A stretch of DNA of 6,766 nt from JBMNNU01 sp050942695 (GTDB lineage: Bacteria > Chloroflexota > UBA6077), in contig JBMNNU010000177.1 in NCBI GenBank assembly GCA_050942695.1, positions 1 to 6,766 of the forward strand, given 5' to 3'. The notes below the pieces were generated by a model. It saw nothing but the letters and a program-made list of their open reading frames with translations, was not told the origin of the DNA and searched no databases. Numbering within the stretch: position 1 is the first letter of the stretch; every line of letters starts with the position of its first letter. Below, in pieces: positions 4,905-6,766 of the stretch. The translations under genes and the position numbers were made by a program.

Positions 4905-6352
4905 GTATTGACGAAAGCTTCGGGGTCGCCGACCTGACCGGGGCCGATCAGCGAGCCACCCTTAGCTTTGAGTATCCCGTTTAGGGTATCCACGGCCTCC
5001 ATCCCGCCATCAAGCATGAATACTGGGCCGACGTAGGTGGGTATGCCCTGGGCCGACAACGCCAGAGCGGAGCTCCAGCTAGCAGGCCTGGAAAGCTCGG
5101 GCATCGCAGCGGCCAGCCTGACGTTCAACTTCCGCTGGAATAGACGGGCTAGCTCCACGGCAGCAGGGATCTCCCAGCAGGTCCCGGCCTCCAATACTGC
5201 GGGGACGGAAACGCCACTTATCTCGGAAAGGGCTGAGATGAATCCGCTGAGCTTTTTGCCCGCCAGGGCTTCGGCTTTGAGGGGGTCCATGTAGCCCGCT
5301 TTAGCCAAACCTGCGGCGGCGCATCCGCTCGCAACGACTATGAAGCCGTTGGCCAGGAACTCACCGGCCATCCGCACTACCGAGGCGTCCTGAGTGGCCA
5401 TCACGTTGTTGCATCCGCCGATGAGTGCGACTCCCCTAACCCCGAAATCAGCCAGCTTTTCCCATTGGGCGTCGCTCACAGCGCTGAACGTATATGGGCT
5501 GAACCCAACGATAGCCTTAGCCGGAGGATATTTGGCTGCCAGATTGCGCCCTTGATTTGCCCGGAAGTGGGTGTCGGCCTTATCGAGCAACTCGCCCACG
5601 GCGAGATTTTCGGCATCAGCAACGGGGACACCCTGCTTAGCGGCGAGAGCCAGGAAGCCTGGAGATACGCACGATTTGCCGATTACAACGCCATCGACGG
5701 CAGTAGACAGAAGGAGAGCCTCCTCGGAGTTGTAGTTGCCGGCCACAGATACACCGGCAACCTCGCCGCCGGCAGCGCCTACCAGATTGACGTTGCTGTT
5801 CGAATTCAACTCGTTGGCGATTTTTTTCGCCTGACTGGCTGTGATGTTGCCGAGCATCAGGATGTTCACCTTGTCGGCCTTGAGCGCGCCCAGGCCAACC
5901 TCGATCTCCTGAATTGCGGAATCGCCCGTCCTGGCTCCTTCGAGGGCTCTATAGCCTACCTCAGCCACTTCGATGGCTTTGCTGAGCAATTTGGTAGGCG
6001 AGAGCATACCTTCGTTGGCTGCCACGATAGCTTCCAGGATCGCTGCTGCCGAGGTGTTGGCACCTGCGTAGGATGTGTTAGCCGCCGCACCGTCTGCCAC
6101 CAAAGCGAGGAAACTTGATGACACGGTGTTCTCTCTATCGCGGCCGCAACTTGTGCCGTTAGTTGAGTCGAATGGGTTGATCCGGCAGGGGCCTTGAGTG
6201 CAGGCCCTGCAATCCAATCCCATGAGGCCAAAGCGGCAGACGGGCGACATATCTTCGTACCGATCAAAGACCAGAGGCACGCCCGCAGAAGCAGCCTGGG
6301 AAATTATGCTCTCAGTTGCCTTGTCAAGGGTTTTCTTACGAACTTGCATCAT
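4883..6352 (-). CDS. Short, divergent CooS (Ni-CODH family) homologue lacking canonical C-cluster ligands
   Basis: CooS enzymes oxidise CO at a Ni-4Fe-4S-type C-cluster; canonical ones are about 630 aa and this is 489 aa. Aligned by memory to Carboxydothermus CODH-II, the N-terminus gives Cys39 (D-cluster), Asp47 in place of the second D-cluster cysteine, and Cys48, Cys51, Cys56 and Cys69 (B-cluster). Four C-cluster cysteines are kept: Cys228, Cys314 (in GCNNV), Cys344 (SGC) and Cys392, matching 333, 446, 476 and 526. Lys462 falls on catalytic Lys563. Missing are the equivalents of His261 (Asn169), Cys295 (GAAGGE, 192-197) and the histidine relay 93/96/99/102. A helical segment before LGALKAD (154-160) is also much shorter. 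CO oxidation is therefore doubtful; an Fe-S cluster with another function is more likely. The ATG at 6350-6352 has AGGAGGT eight bases upstream and overlaps the cooF-like stop as ATGA. Confidence 0.9.
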   Translation of the reverse strand: MMQVRKKTLDKATESIISQAASAGVPLVFDRYEDMSPVCRFGLMGLDCRACTQGPCRINPFDSTNGTSCGRDRENTVSSSFLALVADGAAANTSYAGANTSAAAILEAIVAANEGMLSPTKLLSKAIEVAEVGYRALEGARTGDSAIQEIEVGLGALKADKVNILMLGNITASQAKKIANELNSNSNVNLVGAAGGEVAGVSVAGNYNSEEALLLSTAVDGVVIGKSCVSPGFLALAAKQGVPVADAENLAVGELLDKADTHFRANQGRNLAAKYPPAKAIVGFSPYTFSAVSDAQWEKLADFGVRGVALIGGCNNVMATQDASVVRMAGEFLANGFIVVASGCAAAGLAKAGYMDPLKAEALAGKKLSGFISALSEISGVSVPAVLEAGTCWEIPAAVELARLFQRKLNVRLAAAMPELSRPASWSSALALSAQGIPTYVGPVFMLDGGMEAVDTLNGILKAKGGSLIGPGQVGDPEAFVNTVLSPES

Positions 6353-6766
6353 CTTAACAGACCTCCTCGTCGCGAGCTGTAACCAAGTTTTACATAAGTG
6401 GCTTCATCGGCTCCAAGTCCCTGCTGGTATAGGGTCTCGACGATCTGGCCGGCTCTCTTCATAGCGAGTCGACGCATACCGGAAACGTCGACGTAAGCCA
6501 GCGCTTTAGTAGGGCAGGCCTCTACGCAAAAAGGGCGCTCCATGCCGTTGCAGGCATCGCACTTAATAGATACCGTGCCGGAGCTGTTCGGCTTCACAGC
6601 GCCGAAGGGGCACACGCCGACGCACATCCAGCACCCAATACACCTGTTATCATCGAATAGAACTCGATTGTCATCTTGCGAACGATAAAGAGCGCCGCTG
6701 GGGCAGGTATCGAGGCAGGGGGCCTCCTCACAGTGCCGGCACTGCACCGGCAAAGCCACCGAATCG
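6349..6766 (-). CDS. CooF-like polyferredoxin, N-terminus cut by window edge
   Basis: This is an electron-transfer subunit of the four-cluster ferredoxin family (CooF, HycB and DmsB type), expected to serve the CooS-like protein encoded next. The last 138 residues are visible. Three four-cysteine groups are seen, numbered from the first whole codon: Cys9/12/17/21 (CRHCEEAPC), Cys42/45/48/52 (CIGCWMC, then CP) and Cys69/72/80/84. A fourth group near the N-terminus is usual and would lie beyond the window. A GTG at 6757-6759 could be read as a start, but the frame stays open to the edge and starting there would remove the usual first cluster, so I treat the gene as partial. A 50-residue tail after the last cluster (GMRRLAMKRAG and onward) has no cysteines. 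The stop overlaps the CooS-like start by four bases, supporting a paired function. Confidence 0.9.
   Translation of the reverse strand, partial: DSVALPVQCRHCEEAPCLDTCPSGALYRSQDDNRVLFDDNRCIGCWMCVGVCPFGAVKPNSSGTVSIKCDACNGMERPFCVEACPTKALAYVDVSGMRRLAMKRAGQIVETLYQQGLGADEATYVKLGYSSRRGGLLR
6361..6367 (-). promoter_or_regulatory. Ribosome binding site of the CooS-like gene
   Basis: On the minus strand this reads AGGAGGT, eight bases before the first of two consecutive ATG codons (6350-6352 and 6347-6349). Spacing favours the first ATG. It lies inside the end of the cooF-like gene. Confidence 0.8.

Noticed and set aside
5465..6118. Long plus-strand open frame (217 codons) opposite the CooS-like gene
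   Set aside because: It is the complement of a coding sequence with clear CooS motifs and has no recognisable family features of its own.
4883..6352. Hybrid cluster protein (hydroxylamine reductase) as identity of the 489 aa protein
   Set aside because: The GCNNVxxxQD block, the CRINPF N-terminal motif and SGC...GYMDP are CooS-type rather than HCP-type. Only the loss of His/Cys ligands and a possible Glu ligand recall HCP.

Overview
The window looks like a chromosomal segment of an anaerobic bacterium. The Obg protein has a C-terminal OCT domain, ribosome binding sites are strong GGAGG types, and more than half of the window encodes oxygen-sensitive iron-sulfur proteins of the carbon monoxide dehydrogenase (CooS/CooF) world. 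A Chloroflexota (Dehalococcoidia-like) or Firmicutes-like host fits, but no marker here settles the phylum. All recognised genes are on the minus strand, so the window reads functionally from right to left.

Right part (6766 to 1963): a probable five-gene operon. In transcription order it encodes a CooF-like polyferredoxin (cut by the window edge), a short and strongly divergent CooS homologue of 489 aa, a 249 aa protein with an N-terminal two-cluster ferredoxin domain and an unrecognised C-terminal part, a 216 aa unrecognised cysteine-rich protein, and an FAD/NAD(P)-dependent oxidoreductase. Two junctions are ATGA overlaps, which suggests translational coupling. The CooS homologue keeps the B-cluster cysteines, four of the C-cluster cysteines and the catalytic-lysine position. 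It lacks the equivalents of His261, Cys295, the histidine relay and one D-cluster cysteine of Carboxydothermus CODH-II. It is therefore unlikely to be an ordinary Ni-dependent CO dehydrogenase. The set (iron-sulfur catalyst, polyferredoxin, two further iron-sulfur proteins, flavin reductase) looks like a self-contained redox system of unknown substrate. An imperfect inverted repeat lies before the last gene and a heptamer tandem repeat spans the CooS-like stop codon. A strong 16-bp hairpin terminator closes the operon at about 1922-1957.

Middle (1542 to 1962): a 421-bp non-coding stretch. It holds the terminator, a cluster of DnaA boxes (two perfect TTATCCACA, one TTTTCCACA and four weaker boxes in the opposite orientation), a GGGG/TAGTAG element followed by an AT-rich tract that resembles a bacterial basal unwinding system, and a good sigma-70-type promoter for obg. 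This is a candidate replication origin, or at least a DnaA-binding locus.

Left part (1541 to 1): the housekeeping pair obg (ribosome-assembly GTPase) and nadD (NAD biosynthesis, cut by the window edge), overlapping by four bases.
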